NCBI RefSeq assembly: GCF_000733295.1
Contig: NZ_JPMI01000048.1
Coordinates: 24,753-88,752, forward strand
DNA length: 64,000 nt
Source: Archangium violaceum Cb vi76
GTDB lineage: Bacteria > Myxococcota > Myxococcia > Myxococcales > Myxococcaceae
Reading direction: 5' to 3'
The notes under the pieces are model-generated. The model was not told the origin of the DNA and searched no databases. It was given only the letters and a program-made list of their open reading frames with translations. Below are positions 45,085-57,084 of the stretch, one piece after another. Positions within the stretch are counted from its first letter, which is position 1, and every line of letters begins with the position of its first letter. The position numbers were made by a program, and so were the translations under genes.

Positions 45085-46421
45085 AGGTGCTGGACTTGCA
45101 CGGTTTGCCGGAGGAAGACAGCCTCCGCCTGGATTTCAGAGCTGCCTTCGAGCCAAAGGAAGGACTCCAGAGCGAATTGAAGCCTTTTCTTCTGACGCTC
45201 GAGAAACACGCCGACGGGTGGATACCGGACGTCGTTAACGGCAAGCGGCAACGCAAGTACTCCCACTCTTCCTTCTGGAAGGCACTGGAAGAGCGGCGCA
45301 GCCCACGAACTACGGGGCTGGGTCTCTATCGCACGACGTGGCCTGCGTTGGACATGTCGCTCTGGCTCTCATTCGCAGCTCATCCACCCGAGCTTGACAG
45401 TACGGTCATGGTGAAGCCGCTCTCCTTCTTCACCGAGGCAGATCGCTGCCAAAGGCTGGTCGAGATGGTGCGCGCCTGGGCCTCCCGCTACCCCGTCCGC
45501 CATGCTTCAGCTCATAGCTCTGATGACAGCGAGCTGGCGGGGTTTCCCGGCTTTGGTCGCGAATTACAGACGGCTGTTCGGGACGGTTTCGACAAAATCT
45601 ACGAGGTCTTCTGGCTCAACGTCTTCGGCCCCAGACTGGTGGAGTCCGTTGGCCGCGAGCGCATGCTGTCCACTCCGGCGCACCGGGTCGAGCAGCTTCC
45701 CAACGGCTCCGTCCTCCTGGTGACGTGGCCCACGGTGACGGACTTCGCGAGCAAGGAAGCACGGCTCGCTCAGGCCCGAGCCCACGCCCACCTCCGGCCG
45801 GACCTCGACTTCGACACCCTCCTGCGCACCTTGCATGAGCGCAGTGCCATGCTCGCTCCCGTGGAGCCCCGCTTCCACCCGGACCTGGCTCCGCTCCTCT
45901 CGCGTGTGGTGGATCGCGCCGCCAGTCACGAGCGCCAGCGCAAGATTTCCGAACTCAATGCGTGGCAACCCCCAGAGCCCGAGGAGTGGCGTCCCTCCAA
46001 CTCAGCCCTTCCCCAGGACGTGGACAACCCGGAGCGCGTTCTCGAGCACTACGGCGACCTCGCCGAGCATCTCGTGGCACTGCTGCACTCGGAAGTGCCC
46101 TCCGTCTTCGAGGCCACGCCCGAGTCGCTCACGGATGCCGACTTCTACTTCTGGCGCGAGGAATTCCCGAAGAGCCGCCTGCGGGAAGCCATCGACGAGC
46201 ACGCGGTGCCCGCCATTGGCGCGTACCTGGGTGAGGTGCTGGTGCGCAACCTCGGTGGCCGATGGATTCCACGAAAGAAGCTCGAGGAGTCCCAGGTCCT
46301 CGTGGGCAACCGCGTCTGGCTTCCCTTCGTCAGGGCCCGCAACTACATGCGCTCGCGCCAGTCACTGCTGGACTACTCCCTGACCTGGCTCTATCGCGTG
46401 GCCGAGCGGCACAGGGGCTGA
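45081..46421 (+). CDS. Probable cognate immunity protein (Imm52/SitI-like)
   Basis: A 446-residue cytoplasmic protein with no signal peptide. Its ATG overlaps the toxin stop (ATGA), which ensures coupled synthesis. The N-terminal half (about 70-230, GLYRTTWPALDMSLWLSF to ELPNGSVLLVTWPTV-like) resembles the Imm52 immunity family; the C-terminal half (about 300-440, ending in AYLGEVLVRNLGGRW and VGNRVWLPFVRARNYM) is a separate domain often seen in myxobacterial proteins. That is longer than a typical single-domain immunity protein. The function follows mainly from position; the fold is a recognition call. Confidence 0.6.
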   Translation: MKVLDLHGLPEEDSLRLDFRAAFEPKEGLQSELKPFLLTLEKHADGWIPDVVNGKRQRKYSHSSFWKALEERRSPRTTGLGLYRTTWPALDMSLWLSFAAHPPELDSTVMVKPLSFFTEADRCQRLVEMVRAWASRYPVRHASAHSSDDSELAGFPGFGRELQTAVRDGFDKIYEVFWLNVFGPRLVESVGRERMLSTPAHRVEQLPNGSVLLVTWPTVTDFASKEARLAQARAHAHLRPDLDFDTLLRTLHERSAMLAPVEPRFHPDLAPLLSRVVDRAASHERQRKISELNAWQPPEPEEWRPSNSALPQDVDNPERVLEHYGDLAEHLVALLHSEVPSVFEATPESLTDADFYFWREEFPKSRLREAIDEHAVPAIGAYLGEVLVRNLGGRWIPRKKLEESQVLVGNRVWLPFVRARNYMRSRQSLLDYSLTWLYRVAERHRG

Positions 46422-46431
46422 AGGTCCGTCC

Positions 46432-47178
46432 TCACGCGTCCCACTCGAACGTATCCGCGGCCTCCTCGACGATGCGCGGGGCCAGCACCTTGAGCAGGTC
46501 CTCGGGCTTCGCTCCCGAGGCCTGCACCTCCACGTCTCCCAGCAGCTCCTGCCCCGGGTAGCCGATGCACACCATCCGCACCAGCAGTCCCCCCGATTCC
46601 GTGGAGTGAATCTCCGCCTGCACCCGGAAGCCGTGGATGCCATGCTTGCGCAGCACCCCCTGCGCCGCCGCCTTGCTCTCCTTCGCCGGTGCCAGCCGCG
46701 CCCCCATCTGCGTCAGCTTCCGCTTCATCCGCGCCTCGGCGAACTTCACCACCTCGGGCTTCAGCCCTCCCGTCTTGTCCTTCACCCCGGCGAAGTGCAC
46801 GTACACCCGCGGCGTCTGGTTCTTCAGGTCCTGCAGCACCTGCGTGGCCGTCTTGATGGCCGCCTGTGCCGCCGCGTCCGTCTCGCCCTTGCGCGCCTTC
46901 AGGCACTCCAGCCCGGCCACTTCCTTCAGCTTCCCCAACGCCTGGGCCGCCGCAACGCGCACCTGGCCGTCCGCATCCTTCAGCCCGCCGCACAGCGGCT
47001 TCACCGCCTCCGGATCATCCGAGGAACCCAGCCCCTGCGCGGCCTGGGAGCGCGCACGCGGCTCCTGCCCCTGGCCGAGCTGTTTGCTCAACGAGGCCGT
47101 CCGGGAATCCACCTGGGCCAGAACGGCCCCGGGCAAGGTGAGCAGGAGCAGAACGAAGAGCGAGAGCGAGCGCCGCAT
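46432..47178 (-). CDS. Secreted HEAT-like protein, copy 1
   Basis: A 248-residue protein with a signal peptide (cleavage near AVLAQ). Two to three HEAT repeats occupy about 35-110 (SSDDPEAVKPLCGGLKDADGQVRVAAAQALGKL). A C-terminal domain (about 120-240) is rich in basic residues (EARMKRKLTQMGARLAP). It is about half identical to the neighbour at 47238, a tandem duplicate. It converges with the immunity gene, 10 bases away. The role is unknown; periplasmic HEAT proteins usually mediate protein contacts. Confidence 0.75.
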   Translation of the reverse strand: MRRSLSLFVLLLLTLPGAVLAQVDSRTASLSKQLGQGQEPRARSQAAQGLGSSDDPEAVKPLCGGLKDADGQVRVAAAQALGKLKEVAGLECLKARKGETDAAAQAAIKTATQVLQDLKNQTPRVYVHFAGVKDKTGGLKPEVVKFAEARMKRKLTQMGARLAPAKESKAAAQGVLRKHGIHGFRVQAEIHSTESGGLLVRMVCIGYPGQELLGDVEVQASGAKPEDLLKVLAPRIVEEAADTFEWDA

Positions 47179-47237
47179 GTGGGAAATCGAATCCTAGCGT
47201 CCGGAGCCAGAAGAACGCAGCCCACGCGGGGTGTGCG

Positions 47238-47984
47238 CTATTTCCCCTTGAAGGTAGCCAGGGTCTCGGTGACGGCCTCGGGCGCCAGGGCCCAGAGCAG
47301 CTCGTAGGGCTCCGCATCCGCCGCCTGGACCTCGATGGTCCCCAGCAGTTGCAGCTTGCCCGGGTAGCGCGTGCACATCACCACCAGCTTCAACCCCCCC
47401 GAGGGCCCCGGGCGGATCTCCGTCGTCAGCCGGTAGCCTTGAAGCTTGTGCTTGCGCAGCACCCCCTTCGCCGCCGCCTCAGCATCCTTCTCCGGGGCCA
47501 GCCACGCCCCCTCCTGCGTCAGCTTCCGCCGCATCCGCGCCTCGGTGGCCTTCACCAGCTCCGGCGGCAGTGCCCCCGTCATGTCCTTCACCTCGTTCAG
47601 GAGCACGTAGACCTTCGGCGGCCGGGCCTTCAGCTGGCGCAACCGCCCCACCGCCGACTCCAGGGCCGCCTTGGCCGCCGCATCCGGCTCGTCCTTCCGG
47701 GCCTCCAGGCACTGCAAGCCCCCCAGCTCCCCGAGCTTCTCCAGCCCCCCGGCCGCCGCCGCCCGCACCTCCGCCGCCGGGTCCTCCAATCCCGCGCACA
47801 GCAGCGGGAGCGCCTCGGGGTCCTCCGACTCCCCCAGCAGCCGGGCCGCCTGGACACGGTGCTCGGGCTCGGCCCCCTGCTTCAACCTCCGGCCGAGCGA
47901 GGCCGTCTGGGGGTCGGTTTGTGCCAGGACTGTCGCCGGGCAGACGAGCAGCAGAAGGGTGACAAGGTGGGATGGGGAGCGCAT
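47238..47984 (-). CDS. Secreted HEAT-like protein, copy 2
   Basis: A 248-residue paralogue of the 46432 gene with the same length, signal peptide (cleavage near TVLAQ), HEAT region (SEDPEALPLLCAGLEDPAAEVRAAAAGGL) and C-terminal domain (EARMRRKLTQEGAWLAP, VLRKHKLQGYRLTTEIR). Sixty bases separate the two; divergence is large enough that the duplication is old. It is divergent from alaS, so the 72-base gap carries both promoters. Confidence 0.75.
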   Translation of the reverse strand: MRSPSHLVTLLLLVCPATVLAQTDPQTASLGRRLKQGAEPEHRVQAARLLGESEDPEALPLLCAGLEDPAAEVRAAAAGGLEKLGELGGLQCLEARKDEPDAAAKAALESAVGRLRQLKARPPKVYVLLNEVKDMTGALPPELVKATEARMRRKLTQEGAWLAPEKDAEAAAKGVLRKHKLQGYRLTTEIRPGPSGGLKLVVMCTRYPGKLQLLGTIEVQAADAEPYELLWALAPEAVTETLATFKGK

Positions 47985-48056
47985 GTCAGTAGGTGGATCC
48001 TAGCTTGGTCCAGAAGAAACGCAGCGCCCCCACCACTTGTGGCATATACCCTCACC

Positions 48057-50752
<2,696 letters not shown>

Positions 50753-50756
<4 letters not shown>

Positions 50757-51385
50757 GCCCGAGCCCCCGAGGACTCGCGGTGCTCTTCTGCGCGGCGGCC
50801 CTCCTCGGGGGCTGCAAGAAGGAGGAGCAGCCCGCGCCGACCGAGGACCGCACCCTGGAGAGGCTGCGCCAGGAGGTGGACCGCGTGAACCAGGGCGGGG
50901 CGCCCACCGCCGCGCCCGACGAGACAGACCCCAATTCCCGGCTGGCGGGACTCGCAGCCGGCCAGGACCAGGAGAGGCCCAGGACCTACGCACTGCCCTC
51001 CAAGGGGAAGGTGAAGGTGGACACGCTCACGCTCCGGCCCACCGGGTTGGAGTCCCTGCACTCCCTGCGCGGCACGGGCAAGGTGGCGCTCACCACCGAC
51101 GAGCTGTTCCTGCGCGTGACGCTCGACGCGGAGAACGTGGGCCCGCGGTCCGTGTACGTGCCCTTCTCGACGGCGCGGGTGGTGGACGCGGGAGGCAACG
51201 AGTACCCCCTGGCCCGTGATGCCCAGACCCTCGCGGGGACGCGCACGCTGGACCACACCTGGGAGAGCGCACAGAGCGAATCGATGGATCTCCTCTTCGA
51301 GGTGCCTCCGGCCGCCATCGGTCCGGGGATGTCCCTCCTGATTCCCACCAGCAGCGGCGAGAGCGCTCGCATCCCGCTGCAATGA
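50753..51385 (+). CDS. DUF4352-like lipoprotein
   Basis: A 210-residue lipoprotein with signal peptide and lipobox LLGGC, a 60-residue acidic, Pro-rich linker, and a C-terminal immunoglobulin-like beta sandwich (about 95-205; FLRVTLDAENVGPRSVYVPF, TWESAQSESMDLLFEVPP). That region resembles DUF4352/TRF2-type extracellular domains, which are often carried by lipoproteins. The ATG overlaps the alaS stop (ATGA), so it is translated with alaS; no link between the functions is obvious. Confidence 0.7.
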
Positions 51386-51411
51386 GGCCCTTCGGGAGAC
51401 GGTGACGCACG

Positions 51412-54360
51412 GTGACGGTCGGGCCCACGCTGATCCCGCTGCGCATCCGCCTCCCGTACGCGACGGAGGAGGACTTCGTCGAGAAGTACGGCGCCAATGT
51501 CGCGCGCGGGGGCCTCTTCATCGCCACGCGCTCGCCCAAGCCCGAGGGCACGGGGCTCTCCTTCGAGCTGGTGCTGGCCGATGGTGGGCGGCTGCTGCGC
51601 GGCGAGGGACTGGTGGTGAAGTCCCAGGCCGAGGGCCCTCGCGCCGGGATGACCGTGCGCTTCGTGCGCCTCGATGCGTACAGCAAGGCGCTCATCGACC
51701 GCATCCTCGCCCGCCGCAACCCAGGCACCGGGAGCGCCGCCAGGACCGCTGACACGGCGGTGCCCGAGCCGCTCGCGAGCCCGCCCGTCGAGCATCCACA
51801 CGCGGAAGAGCCCGCGCGGCAACCGGTTCCGAACCCGGAGGCATCGGCGGGCGCGGCGAAACGCGGACGGCCCGTCATCTCCGCGGAGGCGCTTCGCAAG
51901 CAGGCCGCGACACCCTCCGCACCCACCCCGCGCCCCGCGGCTCCGAAACCCGCCGCTCCCACGCAAGCGGCGCCGAAGCCCACCGCTCCGAAGCCCGCCG
52001 CGGCGGCACCGAAGCCCGCTGCTCCGAAGCCGGCATCGCCTGGCACGACAGCGACTCCCATTTCGCCCGGACCGGCCACCGCTCCGGGCCCCGTGGCCCC
52101 GGCACCGGCTCCAGGTCCGGCGAGGCAAGCGGCCCCCGCCGCACCTGCCCGTGCGCCAGAGCCGAAGACCCCTGCTTCCGCGAAACCAGCCGCGCCGCCC
52201 TCCGCGCCACCCCGGCCGCCCGCGCCGAAACCGGCCACGCCCTCCGCACCGGCACCTGAACCGGTGACACCCGCCGCCGTCACCGAGCCACGGATTCCCG
52301 CGACGCCCCCGGTTCCCGACGCGCCAGCACTGGCGGACGCCCCGCGGCCCGCGCACTCCGCGCCAGCTCCAGGGAGAGTGCCCACGCCCGTGGAGCTCCC
52401 CGCGACTCCCGCGCGGCCCACGACCCAGGACCTCATCGCCAACGCCGTCCTGGATCACCTCGCCCCCGACGAGGAGATCCTCGCCCCCGAGAGCATCACC
52501 CTGGAGCCCGAGCCACCCGCGCCTGCTCCGCCCGTGGCACCTCCCGCCTCCGTGCAACCGGAGCCTCCCGTCACCGAGACGTCAGCCCCGGCCACACCCG
52601 CCATCCCCGAAGCACCCGCGCCCACGCCTCCCCCGGAGGCTCCCTCGCGTCCGGAGATCGCTCGCGAGGTGCCGCCGTCGCCCACCGAGGAGCCCCGCCG
52701 TCCCGTCTCGCCCGAGCTCAAGGGCCGCCGGCGCGCCATCCTCGACGTGCCCGTCTCCACGCCCGTGGTGGCCGCGCCTCCCGAGGTGGTGCTCGGCATC
52801 GACCTCGGCACCTCGCAGGCGCGCGTCGCCGTCCACCACCAGGGCACGCTCCAGCTCATCCCCCTGGGCGAGGCCAACACCCTCCCCTCGCTGCTCGCCG
52901 TGGACGCCTCGGGCCAGTTCCTCGTGGGCACCGCCGCCAGGGCCGAGGCCGAGCGCTCCCCTCGCCATGCCATCCACGGGCTCCGCCGCTTCCTCGGCCT
53001 GCGCGCCCGCTCGCCCCTGGTGCGTGCGCTCGGGGGTCCCCTTCCCTTCCCCCTCTCCGCCGGTCCCCACGGCGACGCCAGCATCGAGCTCCACGGCCGC
53101 GGCCACCTCTTCCCCGAGCTCGCCGCCCGGCTCCTGCGCGAGCTCAAGTCCTCCACCACCGCCGTCCTCGGCCACGAGGCCACGCGCGCCGTCCTCTGCG
53201 TCCCCGCCCACTTCGACGATCGCCAGCGCGCCGCCATGCGCGAGGCGGGCTCGCTCGCCGGGCTCGACGTCCTGCGCATCCTCAACGCGCCCTCGGCCGC
53301 GGCGCTCGCCTTCGGTCATGAGCGGGGGCTCGCCCGCAAGCGCCTGCTCGTGGTGGAGCTCGGGGGCGGTGGGCTCGACGTGTCCGTCGTCCAGCTCACC
53401 GGGGATGACCTCGAGGTCATCACCACCGGGGGAGATCCCACCGTGGGCGGCATGGACTTCGACGCGCGCATCGCCGAGGCGCTCGCCAGCGAGCTCCAGG
53501 CCCAGGGCCTCCCGCGTCCCGAGCACCCCACCGACTGGCTTCCCCTGCTCACCGCCGCCGAGGCCGCCAAGGTGGCCCTCAGCGAGCGCGACGAGGTCAC
53601 CTTCCCACTCCCCGGAACCCAGGCCCCGTTCTCGCTCAACCGCGAGCGTCTGGAGGCCCTCACCGCGGACCTCGTGCAGCGCATCACCCTCGTGGTGCGC
53701 CAGGTGCTCGAGTCCAGCGCGCTCTCGCCGCAGGGGCTCGACGAGGTGCTGCTGCTGGGAGGACAGGGCCGCTCGCCGCTGGTGCGCCGCCGGCTGGAGG
53801 AGAGCCTGGGCGTGCCCGTGCGCGCGGACATGCAGTCCACCCACGACGCCACGCACCTGGTGGCGCTCGGCGCGGCGCTGCTGGGCCAGGGGCTGCTCGA
53901 CGCGGCCGCGGGCAAGCCCGGCGCCACCGTCTCCGAGGTGCTCTCCGTCCCCATCGGCGTCGCCGAGCGCGGGGGCACGCTGCGCCGCGTCCTCGAGCGC
54001 AATACGCGGCTGCCGGCGGAGAAGACGCTCGTGCTGCCCGTCACGCCCGGGCCGCTCACGCTCGCCCTCTTCCAGGGGCCCTCTCCGGTGGCCGCGGAGA
54101 ACGAGTACCTCGGCACGCTCGCCTTCACCATCGAGCGTCAGGGAGAAGCCGAGGTGCACTTCAGCCTCTCGCAGGACGGCATCCTCTCGCTCGCGGCCAC
54201 GCTGCCCGGCGTGAAGCGGCATCCCGTGACGCTCGCCATGGACATGCCCGAGGACGCGGAGCTGGAGGCCGTCATGGCCCGCTCGCCGCTGGAGGGTGAG
54301 CCCGAGGCCCGTCCGGGCGGGCTCCTCTCCGGTCTGCGCAAGCTCTTCGGCCGCCGCTGA
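51412..54360 (+). CDS. PilZ-like (TIGR02266) domain fused to an Hsp70-like ATPase
   Basis: A 982-residue protein with GTG start. Residues 1-100 look like the myxobacterial PilZ variant TIGR02266 (LIPLRIRLPYATEEDFVEKYGANVARGGLFIAT, with the later MTVRFVRLDAYSK). A 330-residue Pro/Ala-rich low-complexity linker follows. From about 460 to 820 is an actin/Hsp70-like ATPase: phosphate-1 GIDLGTSQARVAV, CVPAHFDDRQRAAMREAG, VVELGGGGLDVSVV and LLLGGQGRSPLVRRRLEE. A beta-rich substrate-binding-like region ends the protein, without a helical lid. It may couple a second messenger to chaperone activity, which is inference. Confidence 0.8.
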   Translation: MTVGPTLIPLRIRLPYATEEDFVEKYGANVARGGLFIATRSPKPEGTGLSFELVLADGGRLLRGEGLVVKSQAEGPRAGMTVRFVRLDAYSKALIDRILARRNPGTGSAARTADTAVPEPLASPPVEHPHAEEPARQPVPNPEASAGAAKRGRPVISAEALRKQAATPSAPTPRPAAPKPAAPTQAAPKPTAPKPAAAAPKPAAPKPASPGTTATPISPGPATAPGPVAPAPAPGPARQAAPAAPARAPEPKTPASAKPAAPPSAPPRPPAPKPATPSAPAPEPVTPAAVTEPRIPATPPVPDAPALADAPRPAHSAPAPGRVPTPVELPATPARPTTQDLIANAVLDHLAPDEEILAPESITLEPEPPAPAPPVAPPASVQPEPPVTETSAPATPAIPEAPAPTPPPEAPSRPEIAREVPPSPTEEPRRPVSPELKGRRRAILDVPVSTPVVAAPPEVVLGIDLGTSQARVAVHHQGTLQLIPLGEANTLPSLLAVDASGQFLVGTAARAEAERSPRHAIHGLRRFLGLRARSPLVRALGGPLPFPLSAGPHGDASIELHGRGHLFPELAARLLRELKSSTTAVLGHEATRAVLCVPAHFDDRQRAAMREAGSLAGLDVLRILNAPSAAALAFGHERGLARKRLLVVELGGGGLDVSVVQLTGDDLEVITTGGDPTVGGMDFDARIAEALASELQAQGLPRPEHPTDWLPLLTAAEAAKVALSERDEVTFPLPGTQAPFSLNRERLEALTADLVQRITLVVRQVLESSALSPQGLDEVLLLGGQGRSPLVRRRLEESLGVPVRADMQSTHDATHLVALGAALLGQGLLDAAAGKPGATVSEVLSVPIGVAERGGTLRRVLERNTRLPAEKTLVLPVTPGPLTLALFQGPSPVAAENEYLGTLAFTIERQGEAEVHFSLSQDGILSLAATLPGVKRHPVTLAMDMPEDAELEAVMARSPLEGEPEARPGGLLSGLRKLFGRR

Positions 54361-54517
54361 GCCGCGCCACCTCTCGAATGCAGCGGGGGGCCAGGCGGCC
54401 GCTCCACGTCATGCCCGGGTCGTGCACGAGCATCCACGGTGTCGCGGTGTCAACTCCTTCCCATTCCGGGCGAATGCCCAGATTTCGCCCAGCAGTCACT
54501 CGTGACTGGAGGACGCG

Positions 54518-55150
54518 ATGAAGTTCCGTTCATGGATGAGTGGTATCGCTTTGATGGCCTTCTGCACCGCGGGCTCGGCATTCGCAGCCGTGGACGCGTC
54601 GAAAGTCGGCCGCGGCTTCGATTTCCAAGAGAACCAGGTGCCGGTGGGCGTCGATGTGCGCGGAGGCGTGGGTGGATTCACGGGGAACAGCGGTGACCTC
54701 ACGAAACCGGGCGCGCTGCTCGGCGTCACCGCCGATGCCCAGCCCTGGCCTTCCCTTGGCGTCGAGGCGGGCTACGAGGGACAGCGCATGCCCATCGATG
54801 ACGGGCGTGTCGGCGATGGAGAGGCCATGTGGCGCCACAACCTCGGTATCCTGGCCAAGGCCGGTGCCCCCCTGCTCCAGGCGAAGCTCTATCCGTACGT
54901 GGGAGCGGGCTTCGGCCTGAGCTACCTCAACGCCAGTGAAGGCGCCGAGGGCCTCTATGACAACGACTTCATTGGAGAAGTGCCGCTCGCGGCCGGCGTG
55001 GACTATCGCTTCACCCGGAACGTCTTCGCGGGTGCACGCGCCACGTACCGGGCCCTGATTGGCACGTCCTTCGCGAACGACGCCACCGTGGCGGGCGACA
55101 CCACGGGCGGTCTGGTCAACTTCAACCTGACGCTCGGCGGCAGCTTCTAG
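54518..55150 (+). CDS. Predicted outer-membrane beta-barrel protein
   Basis: A 210-residue protein with a signal peptide (cleavage near AFAA). The mature part is built of alternating hydrophobic/polar strands with Gly/aromatic turns and a C-terminal VNFNLTLGGSF, ending in Phe as outer-membrane proteins do; it resembles small OmpA/OmpW-type barrels of 8 strands. No peptidoglycan-binding or enzyme domain. It is preceded by GGAGGACG at the expected distance and followed by a hairpin. Confidence 0.8.
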   Translation: MKFRSWMSGIALMAFCTAGSAFAAVDASKVGRGFDFQENQVPVGVDVRGGVGGFTGNSGDLTKPGALLGVTADAQPWPSLGVEAGYEGQRMPIDDGRVGDGEAMWRHNLGILAKAGAPLLQAKLYPYVGAGFGLSYLNASEGAEGLYDNDFIGEVPLAAGVDYRFTRNVFAGARATYRALIGTSFANDATVAGDTTGGLVNFNLTLGGSF

Positions 55151-55182
55151 CCGGTCCGCGGCCGGGTCCCGCGGAAGCAACC

Positions 55183-55214
55183 CCCCACCGTGTCTCGAGA
55201 GAGGCGCGGTGGGG
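55183..55214 (+). terminator. Hairpin after the 54518 gene
   Basis: An 8-bp stem, CCCCACCG / CGGTGGGG, with a 16-base loop, between two convergent genes. The tail is TCTCGCC, so it is a weak intrinsic terminator at best; it could act in both directions. Confidence 0.5.
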
Positions 55215-55223
55215 TCTCGCCAT

Positions 55224-56867
55224 CTAGGCCACCATGACTTCGGGCTCCGGAGCCGCTCCGGCGACGTGCACCGGCAGGGAGATCCGGAAGGTGGTGCCCC
55301 GGCCCGGCTGGCTCTCCACGGTGATGTCACCACCGTGCATGGTGATGATGCGATGGCACACCGAGAGCCCCAGCCCGCTGCCCACGCCCGCGGGCTTGGT
55401 GGTGAAGAACGGCCGGAAGATGTGCGCCAGGTTCTCGGAGGGGATGCCACAACCGGTGTCACCCACCTCCACGAGGACGCGGGAGTCAGGGCCGCGCCGG
55501 GCCACGAGGCGGATCTCGTTCTGCTCCACGTGTCCCGGAGCAATCGCATGCGCCGCGTTGATGATCAGGTTGAGGAACACCTGGCACAGGCGGGCCGCGT
55601 TGCCGTGCGCCCGGGGTGTTCCCTCCGTCCGCATCACCACCCGCGCCCGCTGACGGACCTCGTGCGCCGCCATCTTCGACGCGCTCCGCAGCACCGCCTC
55701 CAGGTCCACCGGGCCACTCACCGCGTCATCCGCGCGCGCGAGCATCTTCAAGTCCTGCACCAGGAGCTTCACCCGCTCGGCCCCCTCGTGGGCCTCGGAG
55801 AGCGCCGCCAGCAGCTCCTCGCGCTCCAGGGGTGAAGGCGCCCCCTGCATCCGCTCCAGCTCCTCGCGCGCGTAGCTCAGGTTGCCGAGGATGAAGGCGA
55901 GCGGATTGTTGATCTCATGGCCCACGCCCGCCGCCAGCTGGCCCACCGTCACCAGCCGGTCCGCGAAGAGCAGTTGCGCATTGGCCTCCTCCAGCTCGGT
56001 GGTGCGCTGGCGCACCGTCTCCTCCAGCAACGTGTTGTAGCGGCGCATCTCCCGCTCCGAGGCCTCCGCCTCGGCCTTGGCCAGCCGCTCCTTCTCGCGC
56101 ACGGTGTCGCGCAGCTCCGCCATCATCCGGTTGAAGGCCCGCGCCAGCGAGGCGTACTCGTCCCGGCCCTTCACCGGCAGCTCGGTGGTGAAGTCGCCCC
56201 GGCCGATGCGCGTCGCGCCCCGCAGCAGCTCCAGCGACGAGCGCCGCAGGGTGAAGAGCACGGTGGCCGCCAACGCGGAGACGAGGCCCAACGCCACCAA
56301 CGGAACGGCCACGCTGAACACCTGGCTGGCCCGGAGAACCTCGAGCCGGACGCTCTTGCGCCACGCCAGCCGCTCGCGATTCAGCGCCCAGGCCTTGTCC
56401 AGGTGCGGCATCACCTCCGTACGAAAGGCGTCGATTGACTCGTGCAACGCCCGCTCCCCCCCTCCCGTCCCGGCCTGCCGCACACGCGCCTCCAGGTGCT
56501 CCATCCAGTCCAGGTACGCCCGCCGCGCCAGCTCGATGAGGGCGAGCTCCTCGGAGAGCGCCTCGGGCCGCCCCTCCCGCGAGGCCAGCTCCCGGAGGTA
56601 CGCGAAGTCCTCCTCGGCACGCCGCTGTCCGGCCTCGAGCAACGCCCGCGGCTCCTGCCCCTTACCGTGCGCCTCGAGCAGCTCATGCGGCACCCACACG
56701 GCGTCTCCGGCCAGTTTGCCGTACAGGGTGTTCCGCTCCTGCATGGCGAAGACCTGCTCCGTGCTGCTCCGCCCCCGGGTAGCGAGTGCGTACAGCGCCC
56801 CGCTCAACACCGCGACGAGCCCTACCGTCACCGCCGCGAACAGCAGGATTCTGGTGCGCACCGTCAT
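55224..56867 (-). CDS. HAMP-containing sensor histidine kinase
   Basis: A 547-residue membrane kinase. Two helices (about 5-25 and 185-210) bracket a 150-residue mostly helical periplasmic sensor domain. A HAMP domain (GRGDFTTELPVKGRDEYASLARAFNRMM) and a coiled coil lead to H-box GHEINNPLAFILGNLSYA (His near 320), N-box QVFLNLIINAAHAI, G1 DTGCGIP and G2 GSGLGLSVCH. The start at 56867 (MTVRTRILLF) has GAGAGG upstream. No response regulator gene is adjacent, so it is an orphan kinase here. Confidence 0.88.
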   Translation of the reverse strand: MTVRTRILLFAAVTVGLVAVLSGALYALATRGRSSTEQVFAMQERNTLYGKLAGDAVWVPHELLEAHGKGQEPRALLEAGQRRAEEDFAYLRELASREGRPEALSEELALIELARRAYLDWMEHLEARVRQAGTGGGERALHESIDAFRTEVMPHLDKAWALNRERLAWRKSVRLEVLRASQVFSVAVPLVALGLVSALAATVLFTLRRSSLELLRGATRIGRGDFTTELPVKGRDEYASLARAFNRMMAELRDTVREKERLAKAEAEASEREMRRYNTLLEETVRQRTTELEEANAQLLFADRLVTVGQLAAGVGHEINNPLAFILGNLSYAREELERMQGAPSPLEREELLAALSEAHEGAERVKLLVQDLKMLARADDAVSGPVDLEAVLRSASKMAAHEVRQRARVVMRTEGTPRAHGNAARLCQVFLNLIINAAHAIAPGHVEQNEIRLVARRGPDSRVLVEVGDTGCGIPSENLAHIFRPFFTTKPAGVGSGLGLSVCHRIITMHGGDITVESQPGRGTTFRISLPVHVAGAAPEPEVMVA

Positions 56868-57084
56868 CGCTCTGGCCTCTCGGATGGACACCCCCGGCCA
56901 CCCGGTGTCCGAAATCCGCGCCGCCAATACATCAAACCCGCTATTCAAGCCAGACGCGAATTATCCAGAAAGGCGGTATTTGTTGACAAAACACCAGAGT
57001 GACAACCCGGTGAATAAGGGCATCCCTCTATGTTGAGCCCCCCTCGGCCGGGGCCGCCCACAGCGGCCCCCCCGGGGTTCCGTC

